This document shows positions 32,341 to 44,159 of a stretch of DNA of 64,000 nt, piece after piece (the first letter of the stretch is position 1; each line of letters starts with the position of its first letter). The position numbers were made by a program, and so were the translations under genes. The stretch spans positions 267,587 through 331,586 of the forward strand of contig MU006097.1 in assembly GCA_010093705.1 (NCBI GenBank). Reading direction: 5' to 3'. The notes under the pieces were generated by a model. It saw only the letters and a program-made list of their open reading frames with translations. It made no database searches and was not told the origin of the DNA. Source of the stretch: Patellaria atrata CBS 101060. Taxonomy: Eukaryota > Ascomycota > Dothideomycetes > Patellariales > Patellariaceae.

Positions 32341-33909
32341 TCACTCGTCGCGACGGGGAACTTTAGGGACCAATGCCCAACTGACGCCCGCAGTCACAAT
32401 GAGCGCTACAACGATAGGCTGCATAACTTGCACGCCTGCTCGACTTGCTATAACACCAGTCAAAGCAGGGAAGAATGCACCGCCAGACTGAGCCAATACA
32501 AAGATGAACCCTATTGCATGTCAGCAATCTGCCACATTGTTCCTCGAGAGTTATACGTACCTAATGCAGTAGCTTGGACACGCTTCGGGAAAAGTTTCGA
32601 TGCAACAGATATGCCCTAAAATTACCAGTCAGCGCTCTCCTACGATACACGTGGGACGGCTCATACAGTTGCGAAAAGCGGTCCATAGAAGAATCCTAGA
32701 ACGCTGATGGCGGTAGCGTTTGCAACGATGTTCGGGACGAGCCAAAAGACCAATTGTAATCCTAACATCAGGACACAGTACAGTAAAAGCATACGTCTCT
32801 CGCCAAATCTGTACGTCGGCTCGGCTAGAAGAAGTCGTCCTAGGAACACGCCTCCCCAAAGACCAGATGGTACGTAGCCGACCTTCGAGAGCTCACCATT
32901 ACGGATAGTGACGAGGTATTCTACAATCCACCCTACAAACATTTCTTAGTGTAGTGCGCGGATAAATTAGTTCAAACACATACCTCCTGCCGTGATACCA
33001 GCGCCTAGAAACGAGAAATAAAACAAACTCAACATCCACAGACCCGGCAACTTAAACGTCTCTTTGATTTCCCTTACCGCTTCCTTATTCTTCCCTATCT
33101 CTCCACGTTCCCCTTCTCTTCCTTCCTCCTGAGCTGTGCTGTTGAAACCTAACGTGTCCCAAAAGGTGACCACCACCCCTACCAAATTCGCAACCCCGAG
33201 GCCAGCTTCAACAGCGTAGAAAAATAGCCATCGCTCCCCCTTACCCGATGTTGCTACTGCCGTCGCCACAAACGGTCCAACCAAGCACCCCAGCGCATAC
33301 ATGGCATGAATGAAGCCCAGCCACCTATGCGCGTCTTTGACAGAACTGACATAGGTATTAGCGTGGGAGTCCTGATAAGCCATGCCCAGCGCATTGAGGC
33401 AAAATGAAGCGGCGAAGAGTCCGAATGGCGGGGTCCAAGGGCGTAGAACGTGTGCGAGGAGTTGCACAAAGGAGCCGAAGAGGAGGATCATGCCGAAGGG
33501 GAGGTAGTTCCGGAGATGGGAGTTGGTGAGACCCGCAAGGAGCCATCCACTGAAGGTCGAGGCATAGCTGGGGTTTGTTAGTGGGGGTAAAGGGGTGTGG
33601 GGAATGGAGGTGGGAAAAGGTGTACATTATGGCAATGGAACCGGTGCTGATGTGGTAGGTGCGGAGCATGTAGGGGACTAGAGGCCCTATAGCGCCATCG
33701 TTTGTGCCGGCGAAGAAGAAGCAGAATCCGCAGCTGAGGAGCTTGAAGAGGGTGTTACGGTCTATCTGGTTAGGTTCCTCTGCCGGGACGGCCCCTAACC
33801 TTTCGATTTGTTGATCATTGCACGAGCTGAGTTCTATATCTTGCGCTTTCTGAGGACCTTCTGAACTTATAGGAAGTGGCAAGATTTCTTCTGTTACGGT
33901 TGTCGACAT
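32341..33909 (-). CDS. Major facilitator superfamily transporter
   Basis: Five exons on the minus strand: 33626-33909, 32984-33567, 32667-32932, 32561-32615 and 32341-32510; introns 58, 51, 51 and 50 nt; 452 residues. After 55 hydrophilic residues come about twelve helices. The first has GFCFFFAGTNDGAIGPLVPYM; later ones include GMAYQDSHANTYVSS, MYALGCLVGPFVATAVAT and PSGLWGGVFLGRLLL. These are typical of the fungal MFS group annotated as bypass-of-stop-codon 6-like. The central loop (about 40 residues, Glu/Lys-rich) is cytoplasmic. Substrate unknown. All introns are short and cluster at helix ends; the 55-nt exon would be easily missed. Confidence 0.92.
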
Positions 33910-34760
33910 CGCAATTGACTTCTATCGTGGGACCATAGCATAGTTTGAACCGAGAACTCGAGATAGATGGGAAAAAAGTGACAGCTACTGTTTCTATGAA
34001 CGAGATCTTATAGTTCCTTTCTTTCTCATTGTGAACCCCGCGAATATACGGACCGCTCCCCCAAGACCTGTCGCTTTATCTTCGGAACATGATGATCTTG
34101 AACTGCTGGAGGAAAGTGGGAGCAGACGAAGAGCAAAATGGCCCCGAGAGGAAATGGTTTGAAATATACGAGAAGCGAAATGACCCCGAAAGGAAATAGT
34201 TGCGAGGAAAAGAATTCCATGACGTAGAGGTGGAGGTGGATTACCTGTACCTTACCTAGGACCTGAGGCCTGTATCCCATTTACCTTACCTAAGGTATAC
34301 ATGTCAAGGGAAATTACCAAATGCAGCAAGCTGTACCGCTGTCATGCACGAGCACTTCTTGCTGGTTCTTAAATCAACGACATGTGGTGGCACCTGCCTT
34401 CTTTAGAGGAAGACATGCTTTCGGTAAAGGTAGTAAGGCTCTATATCACCTTAGTAAACAAAAGAGAGACATCTTCAACTTTCTGATATAAGCATCCTTC
34501 AATGCTACTTCTTACAAATGCAAAATGAAAGTACAAAGTAGATGGAAAGGATGAAGCAACGTTGCCTCTTCCTCAAACACCTCCAATAGCTCTTGCCCCT
34601 CGCTAACAAGGATTACTAAAGCCAATCAACATACAAAAGTAAGGTATATTTACCAGCTTCTCTGTACCTGCAGCACAGAAAGACAACTACACCACAAAAA
34701 TACCCATTTTTCTAATACACAACCCATTGCATAACAGACGAACATAGATCTAGTAGCAGC
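33910..34760. other. Divergent intergenic region (MFS / PDI promoters)
   Basis: It should hold the promoters of both the MFS gene and the PDI gene. I see no gene or clear RNA. An imperfect duplication CCGAGAGGAAATGG / CCCGAAAGGAAATAG lies near 34143-34200. Confidence 0.55.
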
Positions 34761-35946
34761 ATGAAGTTACTTCTTCTATCCTCCCTCGCCATCTTGGGGG
34801 CAAACGCTGCCTCCGCCGTTATCGATCTCGTTCCTGACAACTTCGACAGCGTTGTCCTCAAGTCCGGCAAACCAGCTCTCGTAGAATTCTTTGCTCCATG
34901 GTGCGGCCACTGCAAGAACCTCGCTCCTGTCTACGAAGACCTAGCACAACGATTCCAGTTCGCAGAGAATAAGGTCACTATTGGTAAGGTCGATGCCGAT
35001 GAACACAAGACCTTAGGAAGGACATATGGCGTTCAAGGCTTCCCTACACTGAAGTGGTTCGATGGAAAGAGTGACACACCCGAGGACTACAATGGTGGTA
35101 GAGATATTGATAGCTTGTCGAGTTTCATTACCGAGAAAACTGGCATCAGACCAAGGGTCAAGAAGAGCGCACCTAGCCACGTCGTGATGTTGAACGACAA
35201 GAGCTTCAGGACCGAAATTGGCGGCGACAAGGATGTCTTGGTTGCATTCACAGCACCATGGTGTGGACGTACGTACATCTATACCTCTTACTCTATCCTG
35301 TCTGCCTTTTACCACTCACCCAAATTATTTTTAAACATGTCTTCTAACATAACTTTTAATAGACTGCAAATCGCTGGCTCCCATCTGGGAGACCGTTGCT
35401 ACCGATTTTGCAGCTGAGCCCACCGTACTCATCGCAAAGGTGGACGCCGAAGCAGATAATTCCAGAGTCGTTTCGCAAGAACAACAAATCACCGGCTACC
35501 CAACCATCAAGTTCTTCCCCAAGGGGTCGACCACTCCCGAGACTTACGAACAAGACCGCACCGAAGCTGCCATCGTCTCCTACCTCAACTCTAAAGCCGG
35601 AACCCATCGCGCGGTTGGCGGTGGGCTCGATGCGACTGGTGGCACAATAGCTGCTCTTGATTCTATTCTAGATACAGCCAGAGCAGGAAGTGATGGTGTG
35701 GTTGGTGCGTACGATGAAGTGAAGAAGGCTGCGGCGGGGGGCAAAGAAAGGTATGCTGAGTACTATGTCAAAGTGCTCGATAAGCTGAAGAAGAACACTG
35801 GATATGTGGAGAAGGAGCAGACGAGGTTGCAGAGTATATTGAAGAAGGGTGGTCTGACCCCGGAGAAGCTTGATGATCTGACTAGCAGGAGTAATATCTT
35901 GAAGAGGTTCCAGGGAACCGTGGACGCTATTAAGGATGAGCTATGA
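34761..35946 (+). CDS. ER protein disulfide isomerase with two thioredoxin domains and ERp29-type C-terminus (ERp38/TigA-like)
   Basis: Exons 34761-35268 and 35363-35946, 94-nt intron; 363 residues. Signal peptide residues 1-18. Thioredoxin domain a has active site C48-GH-C51; domain a' has C168-GH-C171, the His codon being split by the intron. The C-terminal helical domain (about residues 250-355; YAEYYVKVLDKL, LKKGGLTPEKLDDL) is of the ERp29C type. The protein ends in KDEL, an ER-retention signal. It forms and rearranges disulfides in secreted proteins. Both active sites and the retention signal are intact. Typical size for the a-a'-D type fungal PDI. Confidence 0.97.
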
Positions 35947-36324
35947 GCTCAACTGACATATGAGATCATGATTGTCTTTCCACTTGTGCTAATGTTCGTT
36001 CATTTAGGCCCGCCGATGAAGGTATTTGGGGACGGTTCTATGTGGACGAATAAAGGTCGTGGGTGTCTTTTCCGGTGTTAGGGACACAAAACTTGCGCAG
36101 GGGGGATTCATTGATCAGCGGCATAGCGCTCTTTAGACTATGATAGCATACGAACAAAACCTATGCACAACTCATGCTCCCAATATGTCACATCTTCAAT
36201 TCTCTTCCACCCAAAGAGCTCTGTCAAATCAAAGTTCCAATAACAAAATGGTATCCCGCAAGAACAATATCACTACGTCAACAAGTCGAAGGGAGGATAG
36301 GGTCCAATTGATTTCCCGAGGCTT
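35947..36324. other. Convergent intergenic region (PDI / HSBP1-like)
   Basis: 3' flanks of two convergent genes; nothing else recognised. Confidence 0.6.
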
Positions 36325-36847
36325 TTATTTACTATCCCCACCCTTGGTGCTAGTGCTGTTGGCCTGGATAGTGGATTCAAGGGTGTCAAGTCGCCGAGAC
36401 ATGTCATCCACTAGAGAGTCTTAGTAAGTCTGTCCAAGAGGAAAGGATAAAAGAGTGAAGGAATAGCAAATCATTGGTATACAATTGTAATACATTAAAA
36501 TTCAACAAATACGAAATCAAGAGAACAGACAGCGAATACGGACGAAACGAGAAACTAGAAAATGAACTAGAAAATGAACATACTTTTCTCAATCAGATCT
36601 TTGGACATCGTGGCGAATTTCGTAGTCAGTTGGTTCAAAAGCTCGTCAACGACAGCGGTGAGTTCAGCTGTCCCAGCATCAGTGAGAGCGGGCTTCAGAA
36701 ATGAGTTAGTATACACAAAATTCAGAGGTATATGCAATTTGCTTCCATTTCCGTCTTTCAGGGTCTCAGGGGATGGCGTATTAGATGTGAGATACCAAGA
36801 CTTACCGTTGATGCTTCTGAGCCCGATCTCGCTTGAGGATTCGACAT
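36325..36847 (-). CDS. Heat shock factor-binding protein 1 (HSBP1)-like small coiled-coil protein
   Basis: Three small exons: 36806-36847 (42 nt), 36584-36692 (109 nt) and 36325-36410 (86 nt); introns 113 and 173 nt; 78 residues. The middle and last exons give TAELTAVVDELLNQLTTKF-ATMSKDLIEK-MDDMSRRLDTLESTIQAN, the single amphipathic helix of HSBP1. Human HSBP1 (76 residues) forms a coiled-coil trimer, binds trimeric HSF1 and damps its activity, and is also linked to WASH-complex assembly. All three junctions are GT-AG and the frame closes precisely. Too small and split to be seen as one reading frame. Role in fungi is inferred from the family. Confidence 0.88.
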
Positions 36848-37191
36848 GACGAAGGTAGAAGCTTATTAGCCTCCCTCTCTGTTCCTATCTTCTAATTATG
36901 TGTCGTGCCTGTTGTTTTGTTTTATACTCTGTTTCCTGATCGAGGAAGTCCAAAAAGGGCGCCCTCCCCCCGGGTTCACCCCGGCAGATCCATCATCCCT
37001 CAGCCCTGCGAGCTACATCAATGGCGTCCACCTCAACCGAACGCGCTCTCCTGGCGCGATCTTGGGTTGAAGAAAGACCAGATCGGAACCTTGTTTCTAC
37101 AACCACGTCTACCTTACATACCCGCACATCCTCGCTACAATTCATACGAGTATATGATAAATGTAAAAGGATATAGTAGTGATAATTCATC
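36848..37191. other. Divergent promoter region (HSBP1-like / RFTS protein)
   Basis: Short intergenic region serving two divergent genes. No other feature seen. Confidence 0.55.
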
Positions 37192-39265
37192 ATGCCAGTC
37201 CCTGAGAGCTCGGTCCTACAGCCCCGCAATCCCCGCCTCGTCGACGATAACCAATGGGCCGAATTCCAGCTGTTGGGCGTTGAAGTGCACGATATGGAAG
37301 CGGAGAAGAAGGGGAAGAGCGGAAAGGGGTTGTGGGGGAATCTGCTGGAGGCGGACGTGGTTAATCCGATGAAGGTTGTGGGAAAGCTGGAAGAGGTGGG
37401 CAAGGCGAATGTGCATCTATGTGAGTTGAGGATCGTATTATATTCTAGGGACAAGCGGATGTTGAATTGGGTTCATGCTGTTCAATTGGTCTTTGTGGAT
37501 GGTATGAAAGTGGATGATGCTGATTCGATATTCTCTAGTGCGGAAACAGAATTATCAGAAACACGTCGTTATTGAAGTCGGTCCTGTAACACGATTCTCG
37601 TATGGTCAGATGCACGATGGGGCAATGGCGATATGGGCAGCTGGTGCAGCGGGCTGGTTTCTTATCAAACCGTCACGGGGATACAGAGAGGTGTATAGTT
37701 TTATGACTGAGTCTATACAGCTATTATACTATGTTGCGGATCTGTACAGAGAGCGAAGTAAAGTTAGCGCGAAAGAGATATTCATGGGTTATGCGGAAGA
37801 ACACCCGGATAAGTGTGAGTTTTTGGAGGATGCCGCCGACCGGTTTTATGCGCATAAGGATTTCTTGATCCTGAGCATGCTGGAGCACAAAGAGGGGATT
37901 GCGTGGGGTAATACGAGGTTCTATCATCATATGAAGTCAAGATTTCCAGAAGACTTTGATCGGATGAGGGAGAAGATTGAGGCGAAAGTCAAATCAGAAG
38001 CTTCCGCTGCGGCAGCGGCGGCGGATGCAAATACATCAGCAAAATGGAAAGGCAGAACCAAAAGGAGTAGATCAATCGAGAGCAAAGACACCCACGACAC
38101 AACTTCAACAGTCCCCTCCGCTCCAAAGAAAGACGACGCATGGTGGCAAGCCCAGATCCTCTGGGACTTCATGCAGATTGCCCAAGCGTCCAACCTCGTG
38201 CACAGTAACGAGCTCAACATCGCCGGTTTTTCACGGGCTCTATACGAGCGTTACGACCTCGCCAATCCAACCCAAGCTGCAAACTACATCCGCGCCCACG
38301 CCACTAATCTAATATGGATGATGGAGCACAAGCGCCGACCAACAATCGTGTGGAGAGAACAAACCATACACACCCAACTCTCCTCCGCGAAACTAGCCCC
38401 AGCAACGCTAAACAAGATGCTCGCGCTCCGAATACACAGAAGAAAGGATATCGCCCCCATCCCACGCAGCGAGGAAACCGAGGACTCAGGAGAAGAAACA
38501 AGCACATCAGAAATCGCGAGGGCACGAAGACTCCACCACGCACAGAAGGGCCGCCTATCGGTCCGTCGTCCCATCAGCAGCAAGTTCTCCGGCAAGGGTA
38601 CCGCGCACGGCAAATCGAGCTCCCGGGCCGAACCCGAAGCCGAAGAGGACGACGAAATGCTCGACCCCAACGAAGAAGCCGACCTCGCTAGTCCCCTCAA
38701 AAGGAAAGGACCCTCCCGCCCCTCTGTACCCCGGAAGCGGAAATCAAGCGCTACGAATCTTACCACGCCGCCTATTAGCTCAGCGTCCGAAGAAGATGAG
38801 GATGAGGACGAAGAACTAAATGAAGAGGAACTGAAAACGATCGAGGCGTCTCTCCCCCTGCGGCCTAAATCCTCGCTCTTCCCCACCCGTCCATCGACAA
38901 ACAGCTTCCTCACCGGCCCCGCTCCCGTTATCCCGATACTACTCACCACACCGCTTCGTCCCACTACCTCAAATGCCCCCGGCGATGTCTGGGTCTGCAC
39001 TGAAGACGGCTGCGTTCATAAAGTATATGGCGCCAGCACGGACGAGGGGAAGAGGCTGGTTAGGGAGCACGGGGAGTGGCATGAGGATCGGGAACGCGGG
39101 GATGGACGGATTGAGCTGGTGAGAAGGGAGGCGGGGCAGGTGGGGGTTTTGGGGGTTAGTCATTTGCTCAAAAGGATTAGGGAGATGTCGGAGTTGAATA
39201 GGGGTGGTGGTGGGGGTGAGGCTGGGGCGAAGGGGTTGGGGGAGCAGGTGAGGGTTAAGTTTTGA
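37192..39265 (+). CDS. RFTS (DNMT1 replication-foci) domain protein with C-terminal C2H2 zinc finger; no methyltransferase domain
   Basis: Exons 37192-37420 and 37539-39265, 118-nt intron; 651 residues. The N-terminal ~170 residues match the RFTS domain: WAEFQLLGVEVHD, GLWGNLLEADVVNPMKVVGKL, then across the splice HVVIEVGPVTRFSYGQMHDGAMAIWAAGAAGWFLIKPSRGY. A helical domain follows to about residue 330, then a disordered charged region with acidic runs (EEDEDEDEELNEEEL). Near residues 565-600 is CTEDGC ... HGEWH, a C2H2 finger spacing. In DNMT1 the RFTS targets replication foci; in fission yeast Raf2 an RFTS plus zinc finger joins the Clr4-Cul4 complex for H3K9 methylation. This gene is a candidate for that role; there is no catalytic domain here. 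Confidence 0.85.
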
Positions 39266-40330
39266 TTGTGGGTATTTGGAATTTATGGGCTGGGTTATTG
39301 GGTTTGGTTTGGTTTGGCTGGGTTGGGTTAGGTTAGGAAAGGACGGGTGTTATTGTCGGGTTATTTGCTGGACTGGCTTTGGGGCATAGGGGAATTGAGT
39401 ATTGGAATATGGTAGTCGTTTCAATGCTCAAGATGACGTGACATGAGGTTCCAGGTTAGTACGTGTTCTCAGATCTAGACAGGACCGAGAACCAACGAAG
39501 ATATACTGCGAAAATCTCGCTTCTCTGTTACCTCTTCGATCTATACTACTCTCTACCCTCTAACAACGCAGGCGACGCATAAGTTGACAAGACACCCGAG
39601 TACAGTGGCATGCGCGCTCATCATCCTAATACCACCGTGTCTGTGATAGAGCTAAATACGTTCTCAACTTCGCAGAGTGTCAATACACATCCCCTTCCCA
39701 AAGCAGAGAAGATATCTGCATCCCCGCCGTAACAGCAGGTCTACCATGTAATTCCCGTAATTCAGGCTTCTGCTATAACGGGGAAAGGTTGTCTTCTTTC
39801 CTGTACCTTGCACTACAAGCTCCTTTCTCTTCTCCCTCTCTCTCTCTCTTTTCCTCACGGACACAGAGCAATGTAAGAACCTACGGAGACGAGCACAGAA
39901 TCTGATTTGCCGCCTAGGGATGTGTGACGCTGTGTTCAAGGCTTCTTCGCGTGGGATGGGCTTTGGCTGTGGGTTGTGGGAGCAGCTGTGGGTGAAGAGG
40001 GGGGGGTGAAGGTTCGAGTAAGATGGGTTTGGAAAGGGGGAGAAGAGAGGTGGGAGGAGAGGCTGCAGTCGAGGAGTCATGAGGTTGAGTCAGTCATAGA
40101 GTCAAAATGACGGCAACTGGGAGAAACATATGGGTAATAGAGAAGAATCGCGAAGCAAGTCTGATCAATAGAGTTATAAATTATCTTCGCATTGCTAGAT
40201 ACGTGAGGTAGCATCTAGTCCAGATTACCAATTCCCGTAATCCCATGTGAGCCATCAATCGTCAATCGTTAGTCTTACAGTCGTGACAGTCATTCGTCGC
40301 ATCGATCATATAGGTTCACTGCGCTCAGGC
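39266..40330. other. Intergenic region with G/T-rich short repeats
   Basis: At 39288-39340 GGTTTGG / GGGTTGG / GGTTAGG words follow the RFTS gene stop. It is not a telomere repeat. A CT-rich run lies at 39820-39855. No gene recognised. Confidence 0.5.
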
Positions 40331-41161
40331 TCAATTGTCGGGCTTGTAAAGTTCTTCCATTTGCAACAAAGACTCCAAAGCATGCGCATGGATGGTCCTC
40401 AACTCATTGACCTCATCGTCGGAAGCATTGCGCTCGACAGCCGCTTCGTACTCTTCAGCTTGGGCTTTGATAACAGCATTGGTAGCCGCCATAGCTTCGC
40501 GAAGACGAAGCGTGGAGCCATTCCAGTCATCAGTAGGCCAGTTGGACCAGTGATCGTTGCGGCACTGTGAGATATGTTAGATGAGTTCACATAAGGTAAA
40601 CTCCAGACATTAAGGTCGGAAAATAGAAGAAACGCACGCATAAGTGCGAGATAGAGTTGCTAAAGTAACCGTGAGGAGGGCACTTATCCGTCGTCGCGTG
40701 CTTGATGCGGCTAAAGCACCAGTACCTATTACGCATCAGCTTTCCCTGTTGTTCGAATATGATGAGAAAGGAAGAGATGAACTTACTTGCTACCACCATG
40801 ACGAACAACATAGCGAACAACATAGCGAACAACATAGGTATAAGCAGGGACCTTGGGCTGATCGCGATTGGTGTGACATTCGACGAGACCAGGATCCTGG
40901 CCGCAGTTTTGGTAGCCCGCGGACGAAGTCATATTTGTTGTTGACGAGGTGAAAATGATATCCTGTATTCAGGTTCATGAAATGCATGTCAAACATCCCA
41001 TAGCTGTAATCAGGGCAGGCAGCCTCTGCGCCGGTGATACGGTGTAATCCCATTACCATGATCGAAGATGAGACCAACGCGACATCAGCAACGACATTGC
41101 GAGCAACAGGAGAGGCAACAAGGCCTAAAAGGATGAACGAGAAAGGATTAATGAGCTTCAT
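40331..41161 (-). CDS. Small secreted cysteine-containing protein (candidate effector), unknown family
   Basis: Modelled exons 41057-41161, 40787-40962, 40638-40725 and 40331-40564; introns 94, 61 and 73 nt; 200 residues. A signal peptide is clear (MKLINPFSFILLGLVASPVA). The mature part has six cysteines (NCGQDPG, VECHTN, YWCFSR, DKCPPHG, HLCC) in its first half and a Cys-free helical C-terminal half (REAMAATNAVIKAQAEEYEA...). The last two junctions are firm. The first intron is the least certain: alternative acceptor AGs exist, but the chosen one keeps the frame open. Exon 2 encodes a YVVR-YVVR-YVVR repeat from a 12-nt tandem unit (40801-40837). I do not recognise the family. Confidence 0.6.
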
Positions 41162-44159
41162 GACGCTTCAGACGTCGGCCAGAGCTTTTGTGATGCGAGC
41201 GATGCAAGAAAAATTGATGTTTTGACGGGTAAAAGTGAGGTGTAGAAAAGATGGAGAGAGTAGGCGAGTTCAAAACCTTTATAGCACAGACGAACGGCCG
41301 AAGGGAGATTAGATGGGCGACGAGCAAGTTTTGGTCGAGACGTTACAAATTCGGAAGGAGTGGGAAATGAGTCAATTATTGTCACTGACTTGAACGCCCG
41401 CGTTACCATGGACAGTCACTCAGGTCGACGGGGGGAAGACCTGACCTCTCTCTTATATGCTTATCAGCTTTGCATGTCTTTGTAGTGAACTTATTTGATT
41501 GAGCGAACGTTGAAGATGATTGTCGTGAAGGAGTGATTTTGAATTGACTGATAATCACCTCTTTTCACACCCAGGACCTTAGAGGATTGAAAAAAAAAAA
41601 AGAAAAACAAAAAAAAGGCAAAAGAAAACCTCCGTAGAGGGAAAGTTAACCCGGCGAACGCATTTAACTTTATATTCTGGCGGAGCCGGGGCTCGAACTA
41701 AGGACTTAGAAATTTGACTGATAGGAAATTGACTGAAGGAAAGATGACAAAGGAAATGCCACTACTCAGCTATTACCGCCAGAATTGAAAGTTATTAGGG
41801 TTTAGGTGCTTATAACGCACGTGTTTGATGAAGGGATTTTGTGTAAACAGTTTCTAACGTAATCTATCTCTGGCGTCTCACCTGACGTGGTGTATGTGTG
41901 GGCGGATGTTAAGAGTCAATGATACGCCTACTTCAGAAATCCCCGTGCTTCTTCTTACCAAAACCATTAACATGAAGCTAACAGATCGTTTACTACATGA
42001 GCATAGCTAAAAGAGTTCAACGATTCTATGAGTTCAGAGATAAGAGATATTACCGTTATCAGCAGCAATAGTAGTGATTAAAGCGCTTGGAACCTCTCTT
42101 ATGTCTTCTATTCTACGTTTAAAATGGAGGAAATGTTCTGACTATGGCATATAGATAAATCAATGTTGAAGCAGCGGATTCGGATGCGAAAGAAAGGATA
42201 CCATCGTCGTGGATACAACAATGGTGAAAGAGGAGTTGCCTTAGATACCAGGACTCCAATTTACCTACCTCTGCTGTGAACTTATACCACTACGGTGAAG
42301 AGGATATCTTTAAACACCACTGCCTATTCTTAACTAGAACAATGATATTCTATGAATGATCTTTTGCATTCAAAACAAAACCGACCTGAAATATATAACT
42401 TCCAGCAACGAAGATGAGCAATCAATATATCCATCTTAGCCGTCCAGGATGGGGTTACAAAAGGAACATATTATATTCCGTATCCCGATTATTGTTCTGG
42501 TTAGAATTATTCTACGGCGGGAACTCGAGCTCGGAATCTGGAACCCATTTCCCGGGCCGAAAAAGGAGATGCTAATATTCGTAGAGGAATTGACACATTT
42601 ACATGCTATTATATAGCTGGTAGGGAGTCGTCATGGGAGAAAGGTGCTCCATTGGGCTGTTGGAGGGATTATACAAGACACAGCACCAGCAGGTTGAGCG
42701 TAAAAGAAACCAGAAAGATAACTCTCATCAAAAGAGGGATCAGTTCATACAGAAACATCTTTCATTGTGTTACTCCTTTCTTGCTCTGAGATGGAACGGG
42801 ATGAGATAAACTTACGAGACGTTGAGGTCGGAGCGGACCTGGGAGAGACCATATCGCTCACATAATCGGTTCTAGATTCGCAGCTGAAGTTGGGTTTGAC
42901 GGGGAAGTCAGGCCGTTCTTAGTTCTATCACACCATATCCAACCTCAACATAACAAAAAATGAGTATAGCCATCCCGTCAGTTACGACCCTTTCCTACCA
43001 TTTCCTCTTTTTTGGCGAAGAAAAGGTGCGGCTCATGAACATACTCATAGACTACAACCTTAGAGTATCGGTACCTCATGATGGCGTAACTCCGCAAAAC
43101 CGGTAAACAGCACGTGGAACTTTTCCATTCCCACGACGAATCAACCCGCAAAAAATATGGGGAAACGCATCCGGATCTAACTGCAATTCCACATCCGCTG
43201 CCCCGTGCCGGAGGTATCTCCTACGTGTCCGCCCCTGATTTTTGATCGCCATCAGTAAGCTTGGACACCTACTACCGATTTAAGGCTGCCGTCCCCACGC
43301 AAACTGGAAAACGTCACGAGTGCCAATTCCAACCTCACACGAGGAGATTTCACACATTTAGAAAATATGCGTATAGACACCGGTACCTCAATTTGGATAT
43401 CTTTGTTAAACTTCACGGGGGAGCCGAAACCGAATGTCATCACGCTTACGAAAGAAAACCCCGAACCAATGCAGCCGAGGAAAGGAAAAAAAAAGTCGTC
43501 ATGGTTTGGATATCTTGACGTGAGCCTTGACGCGTGTTAGACGCCATTCTCACGTCACGTTTCAACCCGACTGAAACTTCACATGTAATCGCTCGTAATT
43601 GATTCTTTAGAACTACAGGTCAAGGAAGACATATAAACTCAACTGCACCACCGATTTTGACGCCAACATAAGTTCCTTTCACCGATATGAGAGCGTCTCA
43701 AATATGAGACCCAGAAATAAGGATAATATTACACGAGAGTACTTTCTTATGGAGTAAAACTGAGTGTCCCGTCGTCTAAGCTCTGTAAGCAAAAGTTAGT
43801 AATCAGGCTGAATCGTTGATTATAAGTTGTCTAAACGATTCGAGGTCTAATTATATGCAGAGCCGACGAGAATTAAAACTTACAGAAATATCACGATTTG
43901 ATGGCGAATCTAGAATAGACCTTTCACCTCCAAAGCGGCGGGGTTACACCGACACTAGCTGACGAGCAGCACGGGAACTCAGTGCTAATCCAGAAACAAT
44001 TGCTCACTTTCATTTTCGCCTTCTCTGGAAGATCAACCGCAGGCAGTACAGTACCAACAGATTTCGGGATGTTTGAAACAATAGGCAATGAGGAATAGGG
44101 TTTGGTTCATCTGCAAGAATTCAAGGCGCCAGTTACACTTACTCGCAGGCTATGTAACT
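41162..44159. other. Long AT-rich spacer, tRNA-like inverted-repeat element inside
   Basis: Three kilobases without a convincing gene. It contains an A-rich run at 41589-41620, the element at 41674-41785 (listed separately) and CRE-like words near 43512-43560. The composition suggests RIP-affected repeat remains. Confidence 0.5.
41674..41785 (-). repeat. 112-bp tRNA-related element with 10-bp terminal inverted repeats
   Basis: ATTCTGGCGG at 41674-41683 and CCGCCAGAAT at 41776-41785 are perfect inverted termini. Read on the minus strand, the element starts with an A-box-like word (TAGCTGAGTAGTGG) and ends with a B-box-like word (AGTTCGAGCCCC), with CTGGCGG/CCGCCAG pairing like an acceptor stem. 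The T stem and anticodon arm do not pair properly, so it is not a normal tRNA. It may be a decayed tRNA gene or a tRNA-derived short element. Confidence 0.45.

Noticed and set aside
38284-39000. 238-codon minus-strand frame opposite the RFTS gene
   Set aside because: Antisense shadow of low-complexity acidic/Ser-rich coding sequence.
39288-39340. GGTTTGG/GGTTAGG words resembling telomere repeats
   Set aside because: Irregular units, not TTAGGG arrays; inside gene-dense DNA.
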